This document shows, in pieces, positions 37,649 to 48,078 of a DNA stretch of 64,000 nucleotides. The translations under genes were made by a program, and so were the position numbers. This DNA comes from Oceanobacter mangrovi (lineage in GTDB: Bacteria; Pseudomonadota; Gammaproteobacteria; Pseudomonadales; Oceanobacteraceae): contig NZ_JAHXZR010000013.1 in assembly GCF_019740315.1 (NCBI RefSeq), forward strand, positions 1-64,000, read 5' to 3'. Within the stretch, counting starts at the first letter, position 1, and each line of letters starts with the position of its first letter. The notes below the pieces were generated by a model, which did not search any database, was not told where the DNA came from, and worked only from the letters and a program-made list of their open reading frames with translations.

Positions 37649-38581
37649 TCAATCGTCTGCCAGTAATTCCAGATCGCGTGCCTGCAACACAAACACACCG
37701 TGGCCACCGCGTTCAAATTCGGGCCAGACAAACGGCAACTGTGGGAAGGCGGCTTCCAGCGCAGGCCAGCTGTTACCAACCTCAACCACCAGCAGGCCGT
37801 CATCGGTCAGAAACTGGCGCGCCTGTTTCAGAATCGTCCGCACCAGATCAAGGCCGTCATCACCGGCGGCCAATGCCAGTTCCGGTTCATGGTGGTATTC
37901 CTCCGGCAAACTGGCCATGTCGTCAGCATCCACATAAGGCGGATTGCTGACGATCAGGTCGTATTTGCCAGATGCGGCGCTGAAGAGGTCCGACTGGAAC
38001 GCCTGCACCCGGTCTTCCAGACCATGACGCTGAATGTTTTCTTCAGCAATCGCCAGCGCATCAAAGGAAATATCCAGCAGCTCAACCTCAGCGTCCGGAT
38101 ACTGCACCGCACAGGCGATGCCAATACAACCGGAGCCGGTACAAAGGTCGAGAATACGGCGCGGCTGATCTGCCGGCTCAAAGCCACGTTGCCACCAGGG
38201 TGCAAATTCACTGTCGATCATTTCACCAATCGGCGAGCGTGGAATCAGCACCCGCTCGTCAACCCGGAAGGCCAGACCACAGAACCAGGCTTCGCCAATC
38301 AAGTAAGGAGCCGGAACCCGGCTTTCAATACGTTCGCATACCAGTGCCAGCACGTCTTCGCGCTCTGCCCGGGTCACCCGTGAGCTGTACCATTCAGGTG
38401 CCAACTCCCAGCCCAGTGACAAGGCATGCGTGACCAGCAAACGGGCTTCGTCCCATGGATTATCCGTGCCATGGCCAAAGTAGATATCCGATTCATTCAT
38501 GCGGCTGACACTCCAGCGCACCAGATCCTGAATCGTTACCAGTTCATCAATCGCCGTACGGGCCTGGGTTTGCAAATCCAT
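37649..38581 (-). CDS. prmB: ribosomal protein L3 glutamine methyltransferase
   Basis: Methylates Gln150 of ribosomal protein L3 with SAM. The 310-residue product has an N-terminal helical domain, motif I LDLCTGSGCIGIACA and the N-methyltransferase signature NPPYVDA. It precedes aroC in the expected order. Confidence 0.94.
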   Translation of the reverse strand: MDLQTQARTAIDELVTIQDLVRWSVSRMNESDIYFGHGTDNPWDEARLLVTHALSLGWELAPEWYSSRVTRAEREDVLALVCERIESRVPAPYLIGEAWFCGLAFRVDERVLIPRSPIGEMIDSEFAPWWQRGFEPADQPRRILDLCTGSGCIGIACAVQYPDAEVELLDISFDALAIAEENIQRHGLEDRVQAFQSDLFSAASGKYDLIVSNPPYVDADDMASLPEEYHHEPELALAAGDDGLDLVRTILKQARQFLTDDGLLVVEVGNSWPALEAAFPQLPFVWPEFERGGHGVFVLQARDLELLADD

Positions 38582-38655
38582 GCGGATTCCTGCTGATTAA
38601 AAAGGCGGGCATTTTACTGGCTTGTGAGCCATCCGGCCACCGCGTATTGAGTGGT

Positions 38656-39588
38656 TTAGCCCATCCGGTGGGCATAAGGGCTGGCACCGCCATGTTCATA
38701 GGCATCGAGTGCCTGATTGGCAATGTGATAACCAAGCGCAATCAGCTCGCGAGCGCGGTAAAACTCGTACATTTCGCAGGATTCCATCGGCATCTTGATC
38801 AGCAGATCCGGTGGATAAGCCGCCGTTTTGAAGCGTGTCAGCGACAGCTGCATGGTTTCGAACATCTGGTTAATCATTTCCAGCTTGCCGATGTTTTCAT
38901 CGACATGCTCGCTGACGTCGTCACCACCCTTACGGGATTCAAGCCAGTTGGTGGCCTTGTCGACTACCGAATTGAACCAGGCCTGCTTCTGTGGCTTGTT
39001 GGTTTCTGCTGGCAGAAAGCCAAAATCGTCCGGCATCACAGTGTCCGAGTTCAGATCCACCGCGATGATATGATCAGCATGAACCGACACACAGGGCGAA
39101 ATCGGCAGCGGATTAAGCACACCACCATCGACCAGATGGCGACCATTAACCTTTACCGGGCTGAAAATACTCGGAATCGCCGCCGATGCCCGAATGGCCG
39201 TGTCGAGCGAGCCACTCTGAAACCAGATTTCCTTGCGTGCCTGCATGTCGGTTGCCACAGCGGTAAAGGGAATCGGCAGATCCTCAATCAGCACGCCATC
39301 AAGCATTTCTGCCAGCATATTGAACACCTTGTCACCGCGAATCACGCCACCCGACAGTAGTGAAACATCCACCAGCTTGAGTACATCGAGATAATTCAGC
39401 CCGGACACCCAGTCGCGATATTCATCAAGCTTGCCTGCGCAATAGAAACCGCCGATTAACGCCCCCATCGAGCTGCCAGAAATGGCCACCACCTCATAAC
39501 CACGCTCCTGCAGGGCATCCAGTACCCCGATATGGGCGTAACCCCGGGCGCCGCCACTTCCCAGCGCCAGTGCCACCGTTTTTGACAT
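38656..39588 (-). CDS. patatin-like phospholipase (RssA type)
   Basis: Predicted lipid acyl hydrolase, 310 residues. The patatin catalytic dyad is visible: oxyanion loop GSGGARGYAH (10-19), nucleophile elbow GSSMG (38-42, Ser40) and Asp in VDGGVLNP (Asp154). It resembles RssA of E. coli. It starts two bases after the DUF4892 gene ends, so the two are co-transcribed. Confidence 0.9.
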   Translation of the reverse strand: MSKTVALALGSGGARGYAHIGVLDALQERGYEVVAISGSSMGALIGGFYCAGKLDEYRDWVSGLNYLDVLKLVDVSLLSGGVIRGDKVFNMLAEMLDGVLIEDLPIPFTAVATDMQARKEIWFQSGSLDTAIRASAAIPSIFSPVKVNGRHLVDGGVLNPLPISPCVSVHADHIIAVDLNSDTVMPDDFGFLPAETNKPQKQAWFNSVVDKATNWLESRKGGDDVSEHVDENIGKLEMINQMFETMQLSLTRFKTAAYPPDLLIKMPMESCEMYEFYRARELIALGYHIANQALDAYEHGGASPYAHRMG

Positions 39589-39590
39589 AG

Positions 39591-40517
39591 CTACCTCCCT
39601 GGCCAGAATACAAAACGTAATGCCGCTTTATTGGATGATTCAGGCGACGCCACCAGCGCTGCCTGTCCACGAATATTCAAGGGGCGGCCGAGCGTCGCAG
39701 TGGCCGTCCGCAGTTGCTCAGCGAGCTGATCCGAACACTGCTGATTGGCATCCATTTCGCTGTTTTCATAACAGTGCACCATCAAATACAGCCGCGAACG
39801 CAAACCATCCGACAGGCCTTTCAGAACCTCAATCAGTGCCGCACTGGCTTCCACATCCAGCTCACTGCCAACGGTCACCAGCCCCGGCAACCAGCCACTG
39901 CTGGCACTGAGACGACCCAGAATGGTTTCGCGATTGACCACTTGCGGTAACACCTGATCAGCAGTCGTCAGCACATCAAAGCCGATCACGGTCTGGCGTG
40001 GTCCGCGCTGACTGGCGTACAGCAGCAACACGGTTGCCGGACCGCTGGCTGCGGGAATATAGCCAACCAGATAACGTTGCTGACCATCACGGCCAACCAG
40101 ACGGCCGTTGCCAAATATTTCGTTGGCCCAGAAATGGCTGCTGCCGCAATCAAGGTCCTTGCACTGATACAGAATGCTGGCAGCGGGATTGGCCGCCAGG
40201 TTCAGTAACAGCGGCTGTAACAGCTGATCAAGGTCGGTTTTTTCGGAAACTTCCCAGGCCCAGCGGTGCAAATCACCGGACACCCGCACTTCCTGCGCAG
40301 CAAAGGTGGTGGCGGCCTGACGTTTGAGACTCGACATCGCCAGCCGGAAATTGCTGACACTCTTCTGTTGGTCGGTAATTAAACGGCTACCGGCTGGGGC
40401 CACCAAACCGGCGTAATCTACGGTTTCAGCCCGGCTCATGCCACTGAACAATGTCAGCCCGCTGAATGCTGCCAGCAGCGTCAAACACGTCCACACCCGT
40501 ATCCAGGATTTCAACAA
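39591..40517 (-). CDS. DUF4892 domain periplasmic protein
   Basis: A 308-residue secreted protein with an N-terminal signal peptide (WIRVWTCLTLLAAFSGLTLFSG, cut near SRA). The body matches the DUF4892 family as I recall it (VDYAGLVAPAGSRLI ... ). Function unknown. Paired with the patatin gene. The start is a TTG (TTG TTG AAA) or a downstream GTG; no ATG is available before the signal peptide, so the exact start is uncertain. Confidence 0.7.
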   Translation of the reverse strand: MLKSWIRVWTCLTLLAAFSGLTLFSGMSRAETVDYAGLVAPAGSRLITDQQKSVSNFRLAMSSLKRQAATTFAAQEVRVSGDLHRWAWEVSEKTDLDQLLQPLLLNLAANPAASILYQCKDLDCGSSHFWANEIFGNGRLVGRDGQQRYLVGYIPAASGPATVLLLYASQRGPRQTVIGFDVLTTADQVLPQVVNRETILGRLSASSGWLPGLVTVGSELDVEASAALIEVLKGLSDGLRSRLYLMVHCYENSEMDANQQCSDQLAEQLRTATATLGRPLNIRGQAALVASPESSNKAALRFVFWPGR

Positions 40518-40674
40518 AACTTTTCTCCATCAGCTACCGCACTAGGACCTGTCAGGCAGGTCGGGGTTTCATCGCAGCATAGCATGCTGGCAGGTCAGCA
40601 ACAGTCACACTGTTGGCCGCGCAATTCGATTGCTACACTGCCCGCTTTCGAGCCAACGACAATTTGTATTCATA

Positions 40675-42456
40675 ATGATCAAGTTCTCCGCCAGCCTTGC
40701 CGCGCTGCTGGCCACTGGTTTGCTGGCTGGCTGTCAGCCCGCCCAGCTGAAGCCCGGCAGTAGCACCCTGCAATATTCCGACGATGCCATCGAAACCGCC
40801 AGCCAGACGCTCAGTCAGGCCGAAGATGAATATCTGCAACTGCAGGTCGCCGCGCATCCTTACGCAGCCCGCAGCAGTGGCTTGTTGCAATCGCTGGTGT
40901 TGCCAGACCTCAGCAATGAATTCCGCCAGCAGCAGCAGCAGCAACTGCAACAGTTGAAAACCAGTCTGCAGCAACTCGAATACGACGCCCTGCCAGCCAA
41001 TCGCCAGTTACAGGCGCGAGCGCTGCAGTATCGTATCGGTCAACAGCTTGAATGGCATGAATGCAGCCAGCAATGGCCAGCGCTGAGTGCCCAGGGTTCG
41101 GTTTTGACCCAAGTACTGAAGCTGCTGACAGATTACAGCCAGCCGACGGATATTCCGTCTTTCCACAGCTATTTGCGGGAAATTGAAGGTGCCGCGGCAG
41201 TCATCAAGCAGTGGCAACAACAGCTGCAGCAGCAACAAAAGACGCTCCACACGCTGAGCTACAGCCGCGATGCCCTGCTGCGTCAGCTCGACCGTCAGCT
41301 GCAAGGTTACCCGTTCAGCGACAGCAGCCAGCCTGCGCCATTGTGGAGTGCCATCGTCAGCAAGCTGCAGGCACTGGATGTCTACCCATCCAGTTATGAA
41401 ATTCTGCAGGGCAAAGCCAGCAGTACCCTGACCAACTATTTGCTGCCGAGCCTGCGTTCGCTTTACAACCAGCTCAACAGCATGCCCACCAGCACCAGCC
41501 TGAGCTGGCAACAACAGCCCAATGGCGACAGCTGTTACCGGCTGCAACTGGCCCAGCTGGGCAGCACCGAAGCACCAGAATTACTGCAGGAAATTGCCAA
41601 AAGTCGGCTCTCTGCACTGCAACAACAATTGCGAACTGAACTGGCGCTCGACCCGGGACAGCCACTCGGTAGCCAGCTACGAGCCTGGCTTGCATCCCAT
41701 CAGGTCGCGCCAATTCCACTGAAACCGGCGGTGCTGGATCGCCTGCAGAATCTCAATGGCCAGTTGCCACAACGATTTGCCGTCTTGCCACAAACCCCAT
41801 TGGTGGTACTCACCAGCCAGGATGCCGCCGTCCAGCTACCCTACTACCAGCCACCACAGCCCAGCACACAGCAACCGGGCATTTACTGGACCACGGCGGT
41901 TGAAACCTCGGCGCACTGGCGCTGGCCACTGGATCTCTATCGCGCCAGTCTGCCCGGCAAACATCTGCAATATGCCCTGGCGCAGGAAAATGCCGAACTG
42001 CCGGATTTCATGAAATATCCACTACACCAGGGTTTTGAACCGGGCTGGCTCAGCATCGCTGCCGAGCTGGCCAATGATCTGGGCGGTTATGAATCGTCAG
42101 CCGAACACGCCTGGGTGCTGCTCGATGATATGGAACAAGAGCTGAATCTGGTGCTGGATATTGGCATCCACCTGTACCAGTGGAATCAGGAAAAAGCTGC
42201 CGGTTATTGCCAGGTCAACAGCTTCCTGTCTGACACCGCCTGTCAGCAGCGGGCGAAAGCCATTATGGAAGCACCTGGCCAGTTTGGCTGGCCAGCCATT
42301 TCCAAAGCCAACCTGCTGGAGCTGATCCGTCAGGCGCAGGATAACGATGATTCTGCCGCCGCTATGGCGTCGTTCTACAGCAGCCTGCTGCAACAGGGTG
42401 ACTTGCCACCAACCCTGTACAGCCAATGGTTGAATCTGTGGCAGGAAGCGTACTGA
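40675..42456 (+). CDS. DUF885 family lipoprotein with degraded metal motif
   Basis: A 593-residue lipoprotein: signal ending LAGC with lipidation Cys20. The body fits DUF885. This family normally carries HExxPGHH(LQ) as a zinc-type site; here the matching place reads YRASLPGKHLQ (PGKH at about 427-430), so both His-Glu and the first His of PGHH are lost. The rest of the C-terminal part (AELANDLGGY, LVLDIGIHLYQWNQEKA) is conserved. Very Gln-rich. No operon partner. Either an inactive relative or a changed substrate/cofactor. Confidence 0.75.
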   Translation: MIKFSASLAALLATGLLAGCQPAQLKPGSSTLQYSDDAIETASQTLSQAEDEYLQLQVAAHPYAARSSGLLQSLVLPDLSNEFRQQQQQQLQQLKTSLQQLEYDALPANRQLQARALQYRIGQQLEWHECSQQWPALSAQGSVLTQVLKLLTDYSQPTDIPSFHSYLREIEGAAAVIKQWQQQLQQQQKTLHTLSYSRDALLRQLDRQLQGYPFSDSSQPAPLWSAIVSKLQALDVYPSSYEILQGKASSTLTNYLLPSLRSLYNQLNSMPTSTSLSWQQQPNGDSCYRLQLAQLGSTEAPELLQEIAKSRLSALQQQLRTELALDPGQPLGSQLRAWLASHQVAPIPLKPAVLDRLQNLNGQLPQRFAVLPQTPLVVLTSQDAAVQLPYYQPPQPSTQQPGIYWTTAVETSAHWRWPLDLYRASLPGKHLQYALAQENAELPDFMKYPLHQGFEPGWLSIAAELANDLGGYESSAEHAWVLLDDMEQELNLVLDIGIHLYQWNQEKAAGYCQVNSFLSDTACQQRAKAIMEAPGQFGWPAISKANLLELIRQAQDNDDSAAAMASFYSSLLQQGDLPPTLYSQWLNLWQEAY

Positions 42457-42490
42457 CAGTCTGGCGTCTGGGGTATTCACGCACTCGAAT

Positions 42491-42597
42491 ACACGTCATT
42501 CCAGACTTGCTCTGGAATCCAGACAGCGGTGCAATTTTCTACGCCGTATGGTTCCCGAATCTCGCAAGCTCGTTCGGGAAGACAGTGTAAATTGCTT
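42491..42597. repeat. nested palindromic intergenic element
   Basis: Two perfect 8-bp hairpins, ATTCCAGA / TCTGGAAT (42498-42505, 42511-42518) and TTCCCGAA / TTCGGGAA (42552-42559, 42573-42580). The second is enclosed by a further pair of 7-base arms GCAATTT / AAATTGC (42531-42537, 42589-42595). It resembles the REP-like units found between genes in gammaproteobacteria. Also serves as a convergent end region. Confidence 0.6.
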
Positions 42598-42614
42598 CCG
42601 TCTGACCTACAGAA

Positions 42615-43484
42615 TCAGAAACGCAGCTTGAGGCCCACCTGCCAATAGTTACTATCAGCCGGTTCCGCTTCCACACGGGCGCCGGTTGAATCATAGGCCG
42701 TGATCTTGCGCAGCCGCTGCTGCCCCACTTCCGCCATCAACCAGGCATTACCACGCAGCCAGAACTCGGTACCAACGCCCATTTTCCAGTCGCGATACCG
42801 CACGTCATAAGTGCCATTAAGGCCCTTCAGCTGCTCACGCCAGACACCACCATCCGGCCGCACATGTAGGTAGGTTGAGAACTGCTTGTTCCAGCCGGTC
42901 TGCACCCGGGTTTCCGGAAAGCCCAGCAAGACTTCGGTTTTCGACAGTGCCTTCCAGGCGATGCCTGCCAGTGGCCGAGGCAACAAATCCCCAAAACGGC
43001 GATCAACCACTACCCCCGCCTGCCAGAACAGCGTCTGACTGATCGGTTGGCGCCAGTAGAAACGCACGTTTGCCATCAGGCTGTCGGTGCTGAGACCATC
43101 CAGGTCGGTCATCAGGCCAGGCTCAAACTGCGCATGAATTTCACCGCCATTATCGCGCCGTTGCCAATATTTCATCGGCAGTGACAACCAATAATAATCA
43201 CTGGCGGCGGCATCCGCTCCAGCCCAGTCGAAGCTGCTGATCTGCACCCCGGCATCAATCGACAATCCTTCATCCCGGCCCTGATTCGACTGCAATGGCA
43301 TCGCCAGACCGATCTGACTGACCCCAAACGAAGTCCCGGTGCCGCTGTCCGGGGTGCCGGAAATATCTTTTGACCAGCTGACACCCGCAGCACTGGCCAG
43401 CGTCGACGACATCACCAGCCCCAAACCAACCACCGCTGTCAGCAGCGGCCGTTGGCCCAAATCAGTACGACTGACGTTTGGCAT
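42615..43484 (-). CDS. outer-membrane beta-barrel protein (DUF6268-like)
   Basis: A 289-residue protein with a signal peptide (LLTAVVGLGLVMSSTLASAAG) and many alternating hydrophobic/polar strands. It ends in YWQVGLKLRF, with the terminal Phe of barrel proteins recognised by Bam. Fits DUF6268-type outer-membrane proteins. Ligand unknown. Its ATG lies inside the end of the 161-residue upstream gene (23-base overlap), so expression is coupled to that protein. Confidence 0.7.
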   Translation of the reverse strand: MPNVSRTDLGQRPLLTAVVGLGLVMSSTLASAAGVSWSKDISGTPDSGTGTSFGVSQIGLAMPLQSNQGRDEGLSIDAGVQISSFDWAGADAAASDYYWLSLPMKYWQRRDNGGEIHAQFEPGLMTDLDGLSTDSLMANVRFYWRQPISQTLFWQAGVVVDRRFGDLLPRPLAGIAWKALSKTEVLLGFPETRVQTGWNKQFSTYLHVRPDGGVWREQLKGLNGTYDVRYRDWKMGVGTEFWLRGNAWLMAEVGQQRLRKITAYDSTGARVEAEPADSNYWQVGLKLRF

Positions 43485-43947
43485 TGATCACCTCCTCAAC
43501 CCCGGCAATGCTGAGCCGCACACCGGTTTCCTGATCGTGTTTATGAATCTGATCGACTGCCAGTAACAGCAGCAAAATCAGTTGAAAAGATTCCACCAGA
43601 TAGTCCGGTGCGCCACCGGCCACCAGCTGATCGTAATGCTCGGCAGCGGCGTCATAGGCTTCCGCCTCGCGGCGACGCCAGCCGTCATCATCGTCGGTAT
43701 CAAGATGGTCGATCACCCGGCCGATATGGACGATGGTAGCCGCCACCGACGGCAAGCCCTGACGTTCCAGCAGCTGGTGATAGGCCTGCAGAAACCGGTG
43801 CGCCCAGCTGACAATCGAGCTGCCGCTACCGATTCCCGGCAACGGCGGCAGCTGACACTCCGCCGCCGAAGCACTGGACACCAGTGATAATTCACTGTTG
43901 CCACGCCATAGCTGGGCAACTGGCAAGGATGGAAGTGTGCGAGCCAT
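43462..43947 (-). CDS. hypothetical protein upstream of the outer-membrane protein gene
   Basis: A 161-residue protein with no membrane segment except a strongly hydrophobic helix near residues 121-132 (ILLLLLAVDQI). A helical, acidic central part (HLDTDDDDGWRRREAEAYD). The ribosome site AGGAGGCAGG gives good support for the ATG. It overlaps the outer-membrane gene. No family recognised. Confidence 0.6.
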   Translation of the reverse strand: MARTLPSLPVAQLWRGNSELSLVSSASAAECQLPPLPGIGSGSSIVSWAHRFLQAYHQLLERQGLPSVAATIVHIGRVIDHLDTDDDDGWRRREAEAYDAAAEHYDQLVAGGAPDYLVESFQLILLLLLAVDQIHKHDQETGVRLSIAGVEEVINAKRQSY

Positions 43948-44310
43948 AAGCCTGCCTCCTGATCATTTGCAGGGAATACAGCAATTAGCAAGCCAATAGA
44001 AAATTTCCCTTTTGATTCAAAAGCTTGGATTCAAATAACGAAATGATCGGCAAACTGACGTCAGAAATACGTCGTCAGTTTCAGAGAACGGCTGAAAAGC
44101 GGCCAGTAGCATGCACAGACACAGGAAAAAGCGGCCGAGCGGCGGCAACCTGTTGCCGCACTCTGGTTTTCAAAGACGTGGTTTTCCAGGATCTGGTTTT
44201 CAAAGATAAGGGTCAGAGACGTAATACAGGAGCGCGGGCGTCCCGCCTGCGCTCCCGTGCAACCCCTCAACAGCAATCACGGTGCGTGGTTTAAATAAAC
44301 AGCATCAGGG
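43948..44310. other. intergenic region with short repeats and hairpins
   Basis: I see no convincing gene. It holds three imperfect 15-bp tandem units beginning with C/G-TGGTTTTC (44163-44177, 44178-44192, 44193-44207), a hairpin GCGGCAA / TTGCCGC (44142-44159), and another GGAGCGCGGGC / GCCTGCGCTCC (44229-44255, one G-T pair). The last may terminate the DUF3422 gene. The promoter of the 161-residue gene should also be here. Confidence 0.5.
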
Positions 44311-45654
44311 TCAGTGTTTATCACAGCTATCAGGCTTCATGGTCGCTGCTGTTTGCTTCGACATATGTTTGCGAAGTTCGTGAATCAGCGAATACACCAC
44401 CACCAGAATCAACGGCAGCGCGATACCTTCGGCGATTTTGGCGTTGAGGTTGAGGCCAAAGGCGTTGAGCGCATCAATGGTGATGCCCATCAAACCCAGC
44501 AGGTAATAACAGATCACCACCACTGACAGCCCTTCGACCGTTTGCTGCAGCCGCAATTGCAGTTCACTGCGGCGGTTCATCGACGCCAACAGATCCTGGT
44601 TCTGTTCCTGAATCGACAGGTCAACCCGGGTCCGCAACAGACTGGTGGTACGGTGAATCCGCCGCGACAGATCTTCGAGCTGGTCGCGCACCGACATACA
44701 GGTGTTGATGCCCGGTGTCAGCCGCCGTTCGAGGAATTCGCGCAGGCTCTGCACGCCATCCAGTGGTTCTTCGTTAAGCTGGTTAAGGCGGTCACGGACC
44801 AGATCGTGATAGGCCTTGGCGGCCGAAAACCGGAAGTTGGTATCCGAACGATAACGTTCAACGTCGGCAGCCAGCTGCGACAGCGCCGTCAGCAACTCAC
44901 GATCATCGGCCTGATTATCAAGCTCGGAAATATTCTGGATCAGGTTGGCCAGGCTGGTTTCCACCTGGGTCAGTTCATGGCCCATCTTGCGGGCGATGGG
45001 CAACGCCAGCAGCGCCATCAGGCGGTAGGTTTCCAGCTCAAACAGGCGCTGCACCAGCCGCCCGGTCTGATACGGATTCAAACCCTTGTTACAGGCCAGC
45101 ATACGGCCAAACCCATCGCTGTGCAGCCGGAACGCGGTCCATACCGTCGCCTTGCCATCAGCCACCGAAGCTCCGGAAACCCGCTGGCCTTCAAACCACT
45201 GATACAGTTGTTTGTCGGTCGGTTGCTGATCGACCAGTGACAGGTTCACTGCCACCACCAGCTCGCCCGGTACCGCCGCCAGCCAGTCTTTTGGCACAAA
45301 CGCCATGGCATCGGTGGTGAAGGCATTGTCGGTCGGTACGATAAAGGTGAAGTTGGAGAACTCCAGGTGGCGCTCCCAGCGTAGCTCAAAACCACCAAAG
45401 TCCTGATACAGACAGGAAGATTCCGGGTCTGGTGCTGGCACGCTGAAACGCCGACACAGCTCGACGACGTGAGCGTGCAATTGCTTGCGGCTATCGGTTT
45501 GCTTGAAGGTAAAGTGGGCAACCTGGCAATTGCCTTCAATCACCGGCGACGGACGGTTATGCAATTCTTCGTACAACACCGAACGCAGCGGGTGCACGTT
45601 GAGGGATAACGCCGGGCTGGCAAATTCAGGTGCCTGCGGCTCTAGCTTGGTCAT
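44311..45654 (-). CDS. DUF3422 family membrane protein
   Basis: A 447-residue protein matching DUF3422: opening with LYEELHNRPSPVIEG, a soluble N-terminal part, and a C-terminal part with coiled coil and two membrane segments (VVVICYYLLGLMGITIDAL and GIALPLILVVVYSLI), ending in the cytoplasm with a basic tail. Function unknown; a coiled-coil/membrane layout suggests an envelope-located scaffold. It appears monocistronic. Confidence 0.85.
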   Translation of the reverse strand: MTKLEPQAPEFASPALSLNVHPLRSVLYEELHNRPSPVIEGNCQVAHFTFKQTDSRKQLHAHVVELCRRFSVPAPDPESSCLYQDFGGFELRWERHLEFSNFTFIVPTDNAFTTDAMAFVPKDWLAAVPGELVVAVNLSLVDQQPTDKQLYQWFEGQRVSGASVADGKATVWTAFRLHSDGFGRMLACNKGLNPYQTGRLVQRLFELETYRLMALLALPIARKMGHELTQVETSLANLIQNISELDNQADDRELLTALSQLAADVERYRSDTNFRFSAAKAYHDLVRDRLNQLNEEPLDGVQSLREFLERRLTPGINTCMSVRDQLEDLSRRIHRTTSLLRTRVDLSIQEQNQDLLASMNRRSELQLRLQQTVEGLSVVVICYYLLGLMGITIDALNAFGLNLNAKIAEGIALPLILVVVYSLIHELRKHMSKQTAATMKPDSCDKH

Positions 45655-45818
45655 GCCTTGGTCTCTTTCCGAGTTTATAGGTAGGGCTAACCGGAAAGAT
45701 AACGTCTGACAGCGTCCGCCACCAGATGTCTGTTGGTGCCGCTACCAAGGTAGCCCGACAACTGGCAAGCCCACTGCCACCAGCGGCAGTAACCGCAAAC
45801 CGCTATAACCGCAGATCG

Positions 45819-47045
45819 CTATAACCGAAAGCCGCCCTGCTCATCCAATACACTGGCAACAGTGGTTTGCAGACTGCTGCCGACCTGTTGTTGCCAGGCC
45901 GTCAGCCAGTCCGCCAGCGCCGTGGCTTCCGGCACGCTGGTTTCCGCTGTACGTAATTGCTCCAGCGTCAGATCGGCAAAAAAATCACCCAGCGTCAGGC
46001 ACCGCAAGTCCGGTAGCCAGACCCAGGTATCATCCTGGGTTTGGGCCACCCAGCCGCGTTGGGAAAAATGTTTCAACAAGGCTGCAAGATCCTGTGCCGG
46101 TATACTGCGCAAGGCTTTTTGCAAATCCTTGTTACCTAGTCCGGCACCTTGCTGCTGACCCTGTTGCAGGGTCGCCGCCAACGCCAGCCGCTGGCGCAAC
46201 GGGTCTCGACTGGAGCGGCTTTCCGGATGACTAAGGGCATAACTCAACTCAGCACCAAACAGCAGTAACATCCAGCTGATGTAAATCCACATCAGGAACA
46301 ACGGCACTGCCGCAAATGCGCCGTAAATCAGTTGATAGGACGGAAACATGCCAACCAGCCGGGCAAACAGGAATTTGCCGGTTTCAAAGGCTGTCGCTAC
46401 CACGACGGCGGCAATCACCGCATCCCGTGGCGGCACCTTGCAGTTCGGCACCATCATATAAACAAAGGTGATGGCGGCGACGGTCATCGACCAGGGCAAC
46501 AGCCGGGCGATTTCCGGCACCGAATTCGTCAACCAGCTGGTGTGTTCGTGTAACAGATTGAGGGAAGCAAACACCGAACTGGCAGCCTGCGCCAGGCCAA
46601 ACAACAGCGGCCCCAGACTCAGCACCGCCCAATAGCGGAAGAAGCGTTGCAATGTCGAGCGTGATACCTCGACCTGCCAGATCTTGTTGAACTGTTGTTC
46701 GATGGTTTGCAGCAGCATCAAGGCGGTGAAAAACAGGAACACCACACCGACCCAGGTCAGTTCGCGGGCCTGCTGGCTGAATTCGACCAGATAATTGGAT
46801 ACCGTCTCACTGCCTTGCGGCATCACATAAGACAACAGATTGGCATTGGCCTGCTTGCCCCAGTCCTGCAGCGCCGGAATGGCACTCAGAATCGAGTAGG
46901 TCACGGTAATCACAGGCACCAGCGCAAACAGCGTGGTATAGGTCAGTGCCGCCGCATCACGACGGCGCTCCATCGATTCAAACCGCAGCAGTGTTTGCCA
47001 GATCAATCTCAGAACCCGACGACCGCGCCGGAAAGCGATGAGCAT
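45819..47045 (-). CDS. yihY: YihY/BrkB family inner-membrane protein
   Basis: A 408-residue inner-membrane protein with about six membrane segments; RRDAAALTYTTLFALVPVITV is the family hallmark. Formerly and wrongly annotated as ribonuclease BN. The last ~120 residues are a soluble extension. Start: ATG at 47045 with AAGGAA before it; a TTG ten codons upstream also opens the frame. Divergent from arsC-wrbA, matching the conserved Pseudomonas neighbourhood. Confidence 0.88.
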   Translation of the reverse strand: MLIAFRRGRRVLRLIWQTLLRFESMERRRDAAALTYTTLFALVPVITVTYSILSAIPALQDWGKQANANLLSYVMPQGSETVSNYLVEFSQQARELTWVGVVFLFFTALMLLQTIEQQFNKIWQVEVSRSTLQRFFRYWAVLSLGPLLFGLAQAASSVFASLNLLHEHTSWLTNSVPEIARLLPWSMTVAAITFVYMMVPNCKVPPRDAVIAAVVVATAFETGKFLFARLVGMFPSYQLIYGAFAAVPLFLMWIYISWMLLLFGAELSYALSHPESRSSRDPLRQRLALAATLQQGQQQGAGLGNKDLQKALRSIPAQDLAALLKHFSQRGWVAQTQDDTWVWLPDLRCLTLGDFFADLTLEQLRTAETSVPEATALADWLTAWQQQVGSSLQTTVASVLDEQGGFRL

Positions 47046-47107
47046 CACAAGCTTCCTTGTTACAATCCCGGTCAATCACAACCGTATTCAAACAACAGGA
47101 TTCAAGC

Positions 47108-48066
<959 letters not shown>

Positions 48067-48078
48067 GCGGAGAATTGC

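Noticed and set aside
44025-44294. 89-codon plus-strand frame across the tandem 15-bp units
   Set aside because: No ribosome site or family; the frame is probably incidental to the repeat, although a remnant cannot be excluded.
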